Assembly: GCF_029894335.1 (NCBI RefSeq) | Contig: NZ_JARXZC010000001.1 | Span: 357,254 to 421,253 of the forward strand | From: Kitasatospora sp. MAP5-34 | GTDB lineage: Bacteria; Actinomycetota; Actinomycetes; Streptomycetales; Streptomycetaceae | DNA length: 64,000 nt | Reading direction: 5' to 3' | In this document: positions 1 through 8,251 of the stretch, in pieces | Numbering within the stretch: position 1 is the stretch's first letter | Layout of the letters: every line of letters starts with the position of its first letter | Notes under the pieces: model-generated | What the model was told of the DNA's origin: nothing | The model's database searches: none | The model's input: only the letters and a program-made list of their open reading frames with translations | Program-made: the position numbers and the translations under genes

Positions 1-332
1 AGGTGACCTGGGACTATCCGCCTACGGGTCGCGGCACTGGCCAGGTGGACGTCCCGAATGGCACCGGCGCCGGTGCGGCCGTGGTCATCTGGGTGAACGA
101 CACTGGCCGGCCCGTTTCCCCGCCTCGGCTCGGCACCCAGATCGTGACGGACGCTGTCACCGCCGGTCTCGGAAGCCTGGCCGGGCTGTCCGCCGCCACT
201 CTGATGTTCGGTGCGCTTCGACGCCGGGCGCTCGACCGCCGTGCGCTGGGCGCCTGGGAGCCGGCCTGGGAGCGGGTCGAGCCCCTGTGGTCCGGACGGA
301 CCCGGCGCCAGCCTGGTACCGGGGACCAGTGA
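1..332 (+). CDS. Rv1733c family membrane protein (C-terminal part, runs off the left edge)
   Basis: The frame is open from the left edge and ends in TGA at 330-332, so only the last ~109 residues are present. They contain a Thr/Pro-rich extracytoplasmic piece, one hydrophobic helix (about residues 47-70 of the visible part), then an Arg-rich tail with the motif WEPAWERVEPLWSGR. This tail after the last membrane segment is typical of Streptomyces homologues of mycobacterial Rv1733c, a two-helix membrane protein of the dormancy regulon with unknown biochemical role. The downstream DUF302 and universal stress genes fit that setting. The N-terminal half cannot be judged. Confidence 0.7.
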   Translation, partial: VTWDYPPTGRGTGQVDVPNGTGAGAAVVIWVNDTGRPVSPPRLGTQIVTDAVTAGLGSLAGLSAATLMFGALRRRALDRRALGAWEPAWERVEPLWSGRTRRQPGTGDQ

Positions 333-392
333 ACCGCGCCCGTTGCCGGCGCGCCTGCGGCGGGCATGGGAGCAAGATCAAGGAGACCCGTT

Positions 393-782
393 ATGGAGTA
401 CAGCATCACCCTTCGGCTCACGGCGCCGTTCGCTGACACCGTCGAGCGTGTCCGTGCGGCGCTTCAGGAACAGGGCTTCGGCGTCCTGACAGAGATCGAC
501 GTGCAGGCGACGCTTCGGGCCAAGCTCGGAGAAGAGATGGAGGACTACCTGATCCTCGGGGCGTGCAACCCGCCACTCGCGCACCGCGCACTGGGCGTGG
601 ACCGCCGGATCGGACTGCTTCTGCCGTGCAATGTCGTCGTCCGCACGGAGGATGGCCGAACCGTGGTGGAGGCCCTCGATCCCCAGGTCATGGTGCAGGT
701 CACCGGCCGACCAGAACTTGCACCGGTCGCCGACGAGGCGGCGGTACGCCTCCGCGCGGCACTGGAGGCCCTCCGCGGCTGA
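393..782 (+). CDS. DUF302 domain protein
   Basis: A 129-residue cytoplasmic protein. The ATG at 393 is chosen because AAGGAG lies just upstream (380-385); an in-frame ATG at 366 has no such site. Residues 1-125 form one DUF302 domain: an N-terminal strand ending in TLRL, the segment GFGVLTEIDVQATL, then the hallmark stretch EDYLILGACNPPLAHRAL, and a strand with LLLPCNVVV. DUF302 proteins are small alpha/beta proteins of unknown activity, often encoded near redox and stress genes. The neighbours here (Rv1733c-like, UspA) support a stress role but no specific reaction. Confidence 0.85.
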   Translation: MEYSITLRLTAPFADTVERVRAALQEQGFGVLTEIDVQATLRAKLGEEMEDYLILGACNPPLAHRALGVDRRIGLLLPCNVVVRTEDGRTVVEALDPQVMVQVTGRPELAPVADEAAVRLRAALEALRG

Positions 783-935
783 AGAACCGGCCAGGACCGG
801 CAGGCCAAGAGCGACCGTGTCGGTTGCCGCCACGGAAGCACCGGTCGACGATCGTAAGCAGGGTGGGCAGCTGCCGGCCCTGGTCCGGAGGATCTCGGAG
901 CGCGAGCTCCGCCATCCGGAACGAAGGAGCATGCC

Positions 936-1874
936 ATGGCAGACCCCGTCATAGTCGGCGTTGACGACCCGGCGAGCACCGGCGATGCGGCCGACTGGGC
1001 CGCCGACGAGGCTCACCTGAGAGGCACGCGACTACACCTCGTCCACGCGTGGCTGTGGGAGCCACACCAGGCACCCCCGTCGCTGGACGCCCTACGCCTG
1101 CGGCGCGCGGGCGAGGAAGCGCTCGCCACACTGGCGGAACGGGTCGCCGCCCGCCACCCCGATCTGGAGGTCAGCAGCGGCGTCGTGGACTCGAGCCCTC
1201 GCGAGGCGCTGGTCGCCCTCAGCGCTGCGGCTGCCCTGCTCGTCCTGGGCTCGCGCGGTTCGGGAGGTTTCCCCGGACTACTGGTCGGCTCGACGAGCCT
1301 GCACGTCACCGCCCACGCCGCCTGCCCGGTCGTCGTTTTCCGAGAAGCCGCGAGTAAAGCCCTCGCAGACGATGACTCGCGGGACGGTCTGGTTGTCGGG
1401 GTGCACGGGCGCGAACCGAGCGACGAACTGCTGGCCTTCGCCTTCGAGACCGCCCAGAGACGGCACCTTCCCCTACGTGCTGTGCACGCCTGGAGCTACC
1501 CGCTGGTCCTCGGTCCTGGGCACGAGTTCCCACCGGTGTACGAAGAGAGCCACGTGGCGGCGGCGGAGAGCCGGCTGCTGGCCGAAGTCATGTCCGGGTG
1601 GCGGGAGAAGTACTCTGAGGTGCCCGTCATCGAGGACGTCGTCCGCTCCGGGCCGGCGAAGCACCTGGTAGAGCTGTCCGAGACACACCAGCTCGTGGTG
1701 GTCGGCCGCCACGGAAGCGCGGAAGGTCCCTTCCGTCGGATCGGATCGGTGAGCCAGGCAGTCGTACACCACGCCCACTGCCCGGTCGCAGTCGTACCCC
1801 CCGGCTGGCCCCTGAGCAGGTTGCAGCTCGGCCGCATAGAACACGACGTCACAACGGACCCTCCCACGCATTGA
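936..1874 (+). CDS. Universal stress protein with two UspA domains
   Basis: A 312-residue protein with two UspA folds, about residues 1-145 and 150-290. Each carries the nucleotide-binding pattern G-x2-G-x9-G(S/T): GSRGSGGFPGLLVGST in the first domain and GRHGSAEGPFRRIGS in the second. This suggests an ATP-binding tandem Usp, as is common in actinobacteria. GAAGGAG at 923-929 serves the ATG at 936; the ATG at 931 is in another frame. Tandem Usps of this kind are induced in hypoxia and stationary phase in related bacteria. The gene stands alone between DUF302 and an ABC transporter operon. Confidence 0.92.
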   Translation: MADPVIVGVDDPASTGDAADWAADEAHLRGTRLHLVHAWLWEPHQAPPSLDALRLRRAGEEALATLAERVAARHPDLEVSSGVVDSSPREALVALSAAAALLVLGSRGSGGFPGLLVGSTSLHVTAHAACPVVVFREAASKALADDDSRDGLVVGVHGREPSDELLAFAFETAQRRHLPLRAVHAWSYPLVLGPGHEFPPVYEESHVAAAESRLLAEVMSGWREKYSEVPVIEDVVRSGPAKHLVELSETHQLVVVGRHGSAEGPFRRIGSVSQAVVHHAHCPVAVVPPGWPLSRLQLGRIEHDVTTDPPTH

Positions 1875-1929
1875 CGGAGCCGAGGCCCCGAATCGAACGC
1901 TCGATGAATCCACGGGCGAGGAGGCGGCG

Positions 1930-2850
1930 ATGGCCGGCACCGCGACGGTGATCAAACTCAGCTCGCTCACCAAGCGCTACGGCAGCACCGTGGGCATCGA
2001 GCAGCTGGACATCAGCGTCGCGTCAGGAGAGGTGTTCGGTTTCCTCGGGCCCAACGGAGCGGGCAAGACCACCACCATCCGCTGCCTGGTGGGCCTGCTG
2101 CGGCCCACGGCGGGGCAAGTCCGCGTCCTCGGCCTTGATCCGGTTGCCGACCACCGCCGACTCGCGTCCGCTCTCGGTTACCTGCCTGGGGAGTTGCGGC
2201 TCTATCCGGAGTTGACTGGTCATCATACCCTGCGACTGTTGGCCGACCTGCAGGGTGCGGCGACGCCCCGCCGTGGTGAGCTCTGCGATCGCCTGGGGCT
2301 CTCCCCGGCGGATCTGGGACGCACTGTCCTGGAGTACTCGCGCGGGATGAAGCAGAAGCTCGGCCTGGTCCAGGCCCTGCAGCACGACCCGGAGTTGGTG
2401 ATCCTCGACGAGCCCACCGAGGGCCTCGATCCGCTGGTTCAGGAAACGTTCTTCGAGCTGCTGACGGAGGCCACCGCCGCCGGGCGGACGGTGCTGCTCT
2501 CCAGTCATGTGCTGCCGGAGGTGCAGCGGGCCTGTGGTCGGGTGGCGATCGTGCGGGCCGGTCGGCTGGTGACGGTCCAGACGGTGGCCGCACTGCGTGA
2601 GGCTCGGGCCAGGCGGGTGCGGCTGACCTTCGCCGACGGCCTGGGCCCTCGCCCGCTCGGTGCGGCCGAACGCTGGTCGCCGCGCTGGGACGGCGATCGG
2701 GTCGTGCTGCTGGTGCCCCCGGACGAGCTGGTCACCGCACTGCGCGATCTGCTGACGCTTCCGGTGGCCGACCTGACCGTCGAGGAAGCCGGGCTGGACG
2801 AGGCCTTCCTCGACCTCTACCGCACCCCCACCCCCGAGGTGCGGCCATGA
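1930..2850 (+). CDS. ABC transporter ATP-binding protein
   Basis: A 306-residue ATPase of the drug/daunorubicin-export (CcmA/DrrA) type. Walker A is GPNGAGKTT (about residue 42), the signature is EYSRGMKQK, Walker B with the D-loop is VILDEPTEGLDP, and the H-loop is LLSSHV. A ~90-residue C-terminal extension follows, as usual in this family. A GAGGAGG ribosome site lies just upstream of the ATG. The stop overlaps the start of the permease by ATGA, so the pair is translationally coupled. It powers an ABC-2 exporter at the membrane; the substrate is unknown. Confidence 0.93.
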   Translation: MAGTATVIKLSSLTKRYGSTVGIEQLDISVASGEVFGFLGPNGAGKTTTIRCLVGLLRPTAGQVRVLGLDPVADHRRLASALGYLPGELRLYPELTGHHTLRLLADLQGAATPRRGELCDRLGLSPADLGRTVLEYSRGMKQKLGLVQALQHDPELVILDEPTEGLDPLVQETFFELLTEATAAGRTVLLSSHVLPEVQRACGRVAIVRAGRLVTVQTVAALREARARRVRLTFADGLGPRPLGAAERWSPRWDGDRVVLLVPPDELVTALRDLLTLPVADLTVEEAGLDEAFLDLYRTPTPEVRP

Positions 2851-3668
2851 GGAGCCGCTTCCCCCTGCTCTGGCTGGCCCTTCACCGCCGCCGACGGATG
2901 CTGGTGGCCCTGCTACTTGGCATGGTCGTCTTCGAGACCCTCATCGTGGTGATCGCCAGCACTCTCTCACCCGGGCAGCTCTTCGCCGGCGGCGGCCGGA
3001 CACCGCCCGGTGCGTTCAAGGCCTTCAGCGGCTCCACCGGCGACGTGTCGATCGCCAGCTACCCGGGCCTGCTCGGAGCCGGCCTGGTCCACCCGTTCTG
3101 GATCGCCCTGCAGCTCACCGTGATCGGCTCACTGGCCGCCGCCGCAGTCGCCGCCGACGTGGAGTCGGGCACCATCGAGCTGCTGATGGCCCGTCCGGTC
3201 TCCCGCAACCGGCTGCTGGCCGAGCGCACGGCGGCACTCGCCATCGCCTCGGTGGCACTCAACGCGGCGGCCACGCTGGTGGTGGCCGCCGGGGTCGCGC
3301 TCTCGCCCAAACTGCACCACGCCGTGTCGATCGGCGGGGTGTTCGTCGCCGGACTGCTCGGCTGCGCCTTCGCGCTGAGCCTGACCGGCCCGGCACTGGC
3401 GGTCTCCGCGGTCGGCCGCCGCAAGTCCCAGGTCGTCGGAGCCACCATCGCACTGGGCGCGGTCGGTTTCGCCGTCAACTTCGTCGCACTGGCCTGGTCG
3501 AAGGCGGCGCCGCTGCGCTACGTCAGCGCGTTCCACTACTACGCGCCGGGGGACGCGCTCGCGCACGGCACCGTCCCCTGGGCAGCACTCGGCGTGCTCA
3601 CTGCCGTCGGGGTGGCCGGGATCGCCGTGGCGTTCCGGCTGCTCGCCCGCCGCGACCTCGCACCATGA
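2847..3668 (+). CDS. ABC-2 type transporter permease
   Basis: A 273-residue integral membrane protein with about six hydrophobic segments: one near residues 18-40, a run of helices between roughly 85 and 220, and a last one near 245-265. The N-terminus is Arg-rich, consistent with the cytoplasmic side. The segment ESGTIELLMARPVSRNRLL, followed by a helix, is typical of ABC-2 permeases. It overlaps the ATPase gene by 4 nt and forms a two-gene exporter unit. No substrate can be deduced. Confidence 0.88.
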   Translation: MRSRFPLLWLALHRRRRMLVALLLGMVVFETLIVVIASTLSPGQLFAGGGRTPPGAFKAFSGSTGDVSIASYPGLLGAGLVHPFWIALQLTVIGSLAAAAVAADVESGTIELLMARPVSRNRLLAERTAALAIASVALNAAATLVVAAGVALSPKLHHAVSIGGVFVAGLLGCAFALSLTGPALAVSAVGRRKSQVVGATIALGAVGFAVNFVALAWSKAAPLRYVSAFHYYAPGDALAHGTVPWAALGVLTAVGVAGIAVAFRLLARRDLAP

Positions 3669-3896
3669 CCGAACATCGAGATGCAGGAGGCCTACGGCGT
3701 CTTCGGCGGTGCTGGGCAGAACTGCGCGCTGGAGGTCGCCCTGTACCGGACCCGAGCCGACCCGGCGACCCACTCGGCCGCGCGACGGCGCGCCGTCCGG
3801 GCTCGGGCACCTGCGGAGGGGAAGAATCCGAGGGCGAGAGCGGGGATCCGGACACAGGTTCTGCCGCCGGTGCCCGTGCTCGATGACAGGAGGTGG

Positions 3897-4586
3897 ATGG
3901 TCGTGGACGAGAACGCCGAGCCCGTTGACGAGTCGGGCGCAACCTCGCCGTCAGCCGGTGATATCGCCCGGCGCATCGAGCTGAGGAGCCAGGCGCTCGG
4001 GCTCACCGACGAACAGGTGGCGAAGCAAGCGGGCATGTCACCCCGCTACCTCCAGCACCTGAAGGCCCTGGGCACCAACTTCGACCCCGGCGCCCTCCTG
4101 CGCGTGGCCGCCGCCCTGCAGGTGACCTACCGGGAACTGCTGGAAGGCCGACCGGACGCACCGCCGGGACAGGCTTCGGCCGCGCCCCATCCCGTGCTGG
4201 TGAAGCTCACGACACCCGAATGCTGGGACAAACTCGGCGAACACGGAATCGGGCGCGTGGCCGTCTCCGGCGAGGCCGGGCCGGCCGTGCTTCCGGTGAA
4301 CTACACCGTCGACAGCGGCACGATCGTCTATCGGACGACCACCGACAGCGTGACGGCGTTGGCTGTGGGCAGTGAGGTCGCCTTCGAGGTCGACCACGTG
4401 GACGAGCACCTGCGCCAAGGCTGGAGCGTCCTCATCGTCGGCACGGCCGAGCACATCACCGATCCCGACACCGTCCAGCGACTCGCAGACGAGCCCGAAG
4501 CCAAGCCGTGGGCGGGCGGCGCTCGCGACCTGTGGATCCGCATCGCTCCCGCCCGTGTTACTGGCCGCCGCATCAGCACTCTGTAA
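3897..4586 (+). CDS. HTH domain - pyridoxamine 5'-phosphate oxidase-like fusion protein
   Basis: A 229-residue fusion. The ATG at 3897 is preceded by AGGAGG (3889-3894), so the long upstream frame is not used. Residues ~18-80 form an Xre-type helix-turn-helix (DEQVAKQAGMSPRYLQHL, then an LRVAAALQVTYRELLEG tail). Residues ~100-225 are a split-barrel flavin-binding domain (ECWDKLGEHGIGRVAVSGEAGPAVLPVNY). The combination suggests a DNA-binding protein that senses flavin, deazaflavin or redox state; such fusions recur in Streptomyces stress islands. It sits 12 nt before the lactate-dehydrogenase-like gene and is probably co-transcribed with it. Confidence 0.85.
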   Translation: MVVDENAEPVDESGATSPSAGDIARRIELRSQALGLTDEQVAKQAGMSPRYLQHLKALGTNFDPGALLRVAAALQVTYRELLEGRPDAPPGQASAAPHPVLVKLTTPECWDKLGEHGIGRVAVSGEAGPAVLPVNYTVDSGTIVYRTTTDSVTALAVGSEVAFEVDHVDEHLRQGWSVLIVGTAEHITDPDTVQRLADEPEAKPWAGGARDLWIRIAPARVTGRRISTL

Positions 4587-4598
4587 CGGGGCGGGCAG

Positions 4599-5600
4599 AT
4601 GGAGATCCTCGCGTACGGTGTGCAGGCAGACGAGAGGCCGCTGCTCCAGCAGGCCTTCGCGACGCGCCACCAGGTCCGCTGCCTGGACGTCTTCCTCAAC
4701 GCCGACACCGCCCCGCTCGCCGCCGGCCACGAAGTCATCAGCACCAGCGTCAACGCACAGCTGGACGCCGCCACCCTGCGCATCCTGGCCTCGGGCGGCA
4801 CCCGGATGGTGGCCCAGCGGTCCACCGGCTTCAACAACATCGACCTGGACGTCGCTGCGGACCTCGGCCTCACCGTCTCCCGCGTGTTCACCTACTCCCC
4901 GTACTCCGTCGCGGAGTTCGCCTGGACCCTCGCACTCGCGGTCAACCGTCGCGTCATCCGAGCAGCCCACCGCACCCGTGAGTTCGACTTCCGCCTCGAC
5001 GGCCTCATGGGGCGTGACGTCCACGGCATGACCGTCGGCGTCGTCGGCACCGGCCGGATCGGCGCATGCTTCGCCCGGATCGCGCAAGGCTTCGGCGTCA
5101 CCCTGCTTGGCTGGGACATCGTCGAGAACCCAGCCTGCCTCGACCTCGGCATGACCTACACCGACCTTGATTGGCTGCTCGCCGAATCGGACCTGGTGAG
5201 CCTGCACGTCCCCCTGCTTGCCGAGACTCAGCACCTCATCGACCGCGCGGCACTCGCCCGGATGAAGGACGACGCGATCCTGATCAACTCCAGTCGCGGC
5301 GGCCTGCTCGATACCGCAGCCCTGGTGGACTCCCTTCGGGCCGGTCGCCTCTCCGGCGTGGGTCTGGACGTCTACGAGGAGGAGACCGGGCTCTTCTACT
5401 TCGACAGGTCACTGGGCGGCATTGCCGACGACACCCTTGCCCGGCTGATGACGTTTCCGAATGTGCTGGTGACCTCGCATCAGGCGTACTTCACAAGCAC
5501 CGCGGTCCATCAGATCGTCGACGCGACGGTGCGCAACGTCGACGACTACCTCGCTGGGCGGACCAGTGAGAACACTCTGGTTCCACGAGCCGCTACCTGA
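4599..5600 (+). CDS. 2-hydroxyacid dehydrogenase, D-lactate dehydrogenase (LdhA) type
   Basis: A 333-residue NAD-dependent D-2-hydroxyacid dehydrogenase. The N-terminal catalytic half contains QRSTGFNNIDLDVAADLGL. The Rossmann motif is GVVGTGRIGACFARIAQGF. The catalytic Arg sits in INSSRGGLLDT, the Glu in VYEEETGLFYFD and the His in SHQAYFT. The GLFYFDRS segment before the final helix is typical of fermentative D-lactate dehydrogenases rather than phosphoglycerate dehydrogenase. It probably interconverts pyruvate and D-lactate with NADH, which suits oxygen-limited growth. It follows the HTH/flavin-binding-like gene by 12 nt. Confidence 0.9.
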   Translation: MEILAYGVQADERPLLQQAFATRHQVRCLDVFLNADTAPLAAGHEVISTSVNAQLDAATLRILASGGTRMVAQRSTGFNNIDLDVAADLGLTVSRVFTYSPYSVAEFAWTLALAVNRRVIRAAHRTREFDFRLDGLMGRDVHGMTVGVVGTGRIGACFARIAQGFGVTLLGWDIVENPACLDLGMTYTDLDWLLAESDLVSLHVPLLAETQHLIDRAALARMKDDAILINSSRGGLLDTAALVDSLRAGRLSGVGLDVYEEETGLFYFDRSLGGIADDTLARLMTFPNVLVTSHQAYFTSTAVHQIVDATVRNVDDYLAGRTSENTLVPRAAT

Positions 5601-5791
5601 CCTGTCGCGGGAGCGTGCAGCCACTGCCGAGTGCCCGAAGCCGATCGAGCTGTGGGCTCGGGTTCGGCCGGGGCGCCGTGATGGCGGGGTCCGCCCGCCC
5701 CGCCGGGCACGGCGGCTCTCCTGATCTGCGACGCAGCCGTTCATCCGGGCTGGTCGTCAGCCCCGGCTGCTCCAGTCCGGGCGGGGCACGA

Positions 5792-6097
5792 TCAACCGTC
5801 GCTGACTCGAATGGGAACGCCGTGTTCGGTCCGCTGATACTCGCGGCGGCCGTTCTTCTCGATCTTCAGCGTGACCTCGTGATCCAGGTCGATGCCGTTC
5901 ATCTCGGCAACCGCGACCAAGTAGAGGAAGACGTCGGCCAGTTCCTCGCCGAAGTCCGGCAGCCTCTTCCGCCAGGCGGTGAAGGCTTCGCCGACCTCAG
6001 CGGTGAGAAGCCCGAACTCAAGCGCCACATCCGTGGTGTTGAACCCCTTGAGGTTCTTGTTTTCCCAGGCGAGTTTCTGGGCGGATCGAATCTCCAA
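5792..6097 (-). CDS. MazG-like nucleotide pyrophosphohydrolase
   Basis: A 101-residue all-helical MazG/dUTPase-superfamily protein. The TTG at 6097 is preferred because GGAGGAG precedes it and homologous proteins begin with the same AQKLAWENKNLKGFN helix; the frame also runs upstream to 6166 without a ribosome site. The metal-binding pattern is visible: EFGLLTAEVGEAFTAW (ExxE) and ELADVFLYLVAVAEM (ExxD). Such enzymes cleave (d)NTPs to monophosphates and pyrophosphate. It is the last gene of the minus-strand nucleotide cluster, 81 nt after the kinase gene, so it may clear a non-canonical dNTP. Confidence 0.85.
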   Translation of the reverse strand: MEIRSAQKLAWENKNLKGFNTTDVALEFGLLTAEVGEAFTAWRKRLPDFGEELADVFLYLVAVAEMNGIDLDHEVTLKIEKNGRREYQRTEHGVPIRVSDG

Positions 6098-6178
6098 GGC
6101 TCCTCCGGCGTTGGTGCAGCAGGTGCCTTCGAAGCCTAGCGGGGGCGAAGTGCCGCGTAGCCACACATCGGTCAGCCG

Positions 6179-6679
6179 TCACCCTGCCGAGGGGAGTTCG
6201 ATCGTCGTGGTGTCGAGGGTGAGCACGTCGGTGTACTCCGCCAAAGTCGCGAAGACCCGGTCGTAGGCCGTGATCAGGGCGGAGACCTCCTCCACACCGA
6301 TGGCCTCGCCGTCGCGAGCGAGGAGTCGTTGATGGACGACGGCAGGAGGTGCAGTCAGGTGGACGAGGAGGCCGGAGCGGGCGATGACGCTCTCGGCCAG
6401 GTCGATCGCCTGGCTCCACGTGATCCGTGACCGTCCTCGGTGGAGAGGGCCGTAGACCAGCTCGCTGAGGAAGCAGCGGTCGAAGAGGATGCGGCCGGGC
6501 TCGGCCAGGAGCGTCCGGTACCGGCTCGCGAGGTCGAGGTGGTCCGGAGTTCTGGGCGAGTGCACCACGGTGAAGCCGTGGTACGTCGATAAGCGCTCGG
6601 CCAGCGTGCTCTTGCCGACCCCGTCGCAGCCTTCGAGCACCAGGGTCTGGTAGCCGTCGGCGATCTTCTCTATGTTCAT
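6179..6679 (-). CDS. Thymidylate-kinase-like P-loop nucleotide kinase
   Basis: A 166-residue kinase with the P-loop GCDGVGKST (residues 17-25), the start of a dNMP kinase. RILFDRCFLSELVYGP matches the DR(Y/F) region of thymidylate kinases, and GLLVHLTAPPAVVHQRL matches the strand before the lid. It is shorter than housekeeping Tmk (~210 residues), and resembles small phage- or cluster-borne dNMP kinases. The ATG overlaps the stop of the deoxyribosyltransferase gene by ATGA. Likely role: phosphorylation of a nucleoside monophosphate produced within this cluster; the substrate is inferred only from context. Confidence 0.85.
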   Translation of the reverse strand: MNIEKIADGYQTLVLEGCDGVGKSTLAERLSTYHGFTVVHSPRTPDHLDLASRYRTLLAEPGRILFDRCFLSELVYGPLHRGRSRITWSQAIDLAESVIARSGLLVHLTAPPAVVHQRLLARDGEAIGVEEVSALITAYDRVFATLAEYTDVLTLDTTTIELPSAG

Positions 6680-7629
6680 GCGGCCAGCCAGGACAGGAGC
6701 GCCTCACGGCTGTCGAGCCGGTCCGCGACGGCGTACTGGATCATGAGGTTGCGCCAGTTCGGCTCGCGGCCGTGTGCGTGGGTGAAGGTGGGGCGCGGAA
6801 CGCAGGCGGCGATCCGCACACCGCTTGCTGCAGCGGCGCCGATCAGCAAGGCCGCACCTGGTGGGGTCTCAGGTCCCGAGACGTCGACCAGGAGCCGTGA
6901 CGCTGAGCATGCTGCGGTTAGGTCGTCGAGCCCTGCTGTCACGGGGTCCGGCGCTGCGAAGCGCCCGGGTACCGCCACCGCGTGACCGGCGGCAAGGCAC
7001 GCCTCCGCCAGGTGATCATGCCCCCAACTGGCGTACGGCGACGCCTCGACCAAGACGTAGGAGCCGGGGGCAGGTGAGGGGCTCCAACGGCGCCCGGGGC
7101 GGTCCGGAAGGCCGACAACGGCCTCGACCGCGGCATCGAGGGCGGCGTCCACCTGGGCGAGATTACGGGCCCGGAAGATCTCGAATCGGGAGCGGTCAGG
7201 TTGTTCGACCAGGTCGAGAACACCGAGGCTGGCGATGCGTACGACGCGGGTGGCCACGGCCTGGATGAGAGGGTCCGGGAAGTCGAGACGAGGGCCGTCC
7301 TCGGCCAGCGAGTAGGTCTGAAAGTCGGTGGTGACCACCATTACGGGTACGCCAGAAGCTACGGCGTACCCGATCTCCATACAGACCCCGTCGCCGAGGC
7401 TTGGTCCGTGCAGGAGGGCGATCATCACGTCGAGGCGGCCGAGCCGCTCGCGGTCCAGCTCGAAGAGACGGCGGCCTTTGACCTCAGCCACCAGGTCCTC
7501 CTCGTTGGTGTCGCAGAAGGGCAGGAACAGACGCTCAGCACCGACCTTCGCTGCCAGGCGCTGGGCGAGGTCGGCAGCGAGCGAGCGGTCATGAGCGGCG
7601 AAGAGCCGGTGAGCGATGTAGAAGAACAC
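6676..7629 (-). CDS. Nucleoside 2-deoxyribosyltransferase family protein with duplicated domain
   Basis: A 317-residue protein, about twice the usual length. The GTG at 7629 gives the family N-terminus FFYIAHRLFAAHDRSLAADL. Residues 1-165 are a nucleoside 2-deoxyribosyltransferase domain with FLPFCDTNEEDL, DVMIALLHGPSLGDGVCMEI (the catalytic Glu is expected in the final MEIGYA) and GVPVMVVTTDF. Residues ~180-317 look like a second, degenerate copy (YVLVEASPYASWGHDHLAEA, ASRLLVDVSGPETPPGAALL). The family swaps bases between deoxynucleosides or hydrolyses N-glycosidic bonds of (d)NMPs. It lies between the PfkB relic and the kinase. Confidence 0.85.
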   Translation of the reverse strand: MFFYIAHRLFAAHDRSLAADLAQRLAAKVGAERLFLPFCDTNEEDLVAEVKGRRLFELDRERLGRLDVMIALLHGPSLGDGVCMEIGYAVASGVPVMVVTTDFQTYSLAEDGPRLDFPDPLIQAVATRVVRIASLGVLDLVEQPDRSRFEIFRARNLAQVDAALDAAVEAVVGLPDRPGRRWSPSPAPGSYVLVEASPYASWGHDHLAEACLAAGHAVAVPGRFAAPDPVTAGLDDLTAACSASRLLVDVSGPETPPGAALLIGAAAASGVRIAACVPRPTFTHAHGREPNWRNLMIQYAVADRLDSREALLSWLAA

Positions 7630-7651
7630 CGAGAACCCCCAATGGGCTGTG

Positions 7652-8235
7652 TCAGGCGCGGCGGGGCAACGGGATCGGGAGCGGCGGAGCCGTGACGTAC
7701 TCGGCGGAAGCCGCGACCGCCTCGGCAAGGGACCGGGAGGGTGTCGCCCCGCCCGCGCGGTGGGCAAGGAACGTTCCGGCGAAGGTGTCGCCGGCGCCGG
7801 ACACCTCGCGCGGTGCGCGCGAGGGCGGCACGACCGATGCTGTCTGCCGCCCGAGATGCCGTACATGAGCGGCCCTTGGACCGTCGGTGACGACGACTTC
7901 GGGTAGGAACGCGGTGTCCAAGACGCTGCCGAGGAGTCGGTACTCGGCCGCGTTCACGAAGATCGTGGACGCACGCGCCAACCACGGTGCAGCGTCGTGG
8001 ATCATCTCCTCAGCGCTCGGCAGGAAGAAATCGACACTGAAGTCCGATCGGCAGGAGGCGAGTTGGGAAAGCACAGCCTTCACATCGAGTGGCCGACGGC
8101 AGCACACGTGGTACGAGCTGCCCGGGCGGCCAGCGACAGAAGGAAGGCAGCTCCGCCCAGTCGGGCGCCACCGCGATCGTCGGGGTAGCGGGTCAGGTCC
8201 CTGGAAACGTTGCCGATCACGGCGAGGCTCTCCAC
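7652..8235 (-). pseudogene. PfkB-type carbohydrate/nucleoside kinase with internal deletion
   Basis: Two pieces of one ribokinase-fold gene lie in different frames. The N-terminal piece starts at a GTG at 8235 after GAGGGGG and reads ESLAVIGNVSRDL...LGGAAFLLSLAARA. The C-terminal piece reads YHVCCRRPLDVKAVLSQ...IFVNAAEYRLL...REVSGAGDTFAGTFLA, including the catalytic GAGD. The frames switch at about 8112-8120 with no room for the ~60-80 residues normally between them, including most of the substrate lid. The simplest reading is an internal deletion with a frameshift, leaving no active kinase. The intact ancestor probably phosphorylated a sugar or nucleoside for this cluster. Confidence 0.75.
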
Positions 8236-8251
8236 GGTCCCCCTCGCAGCG

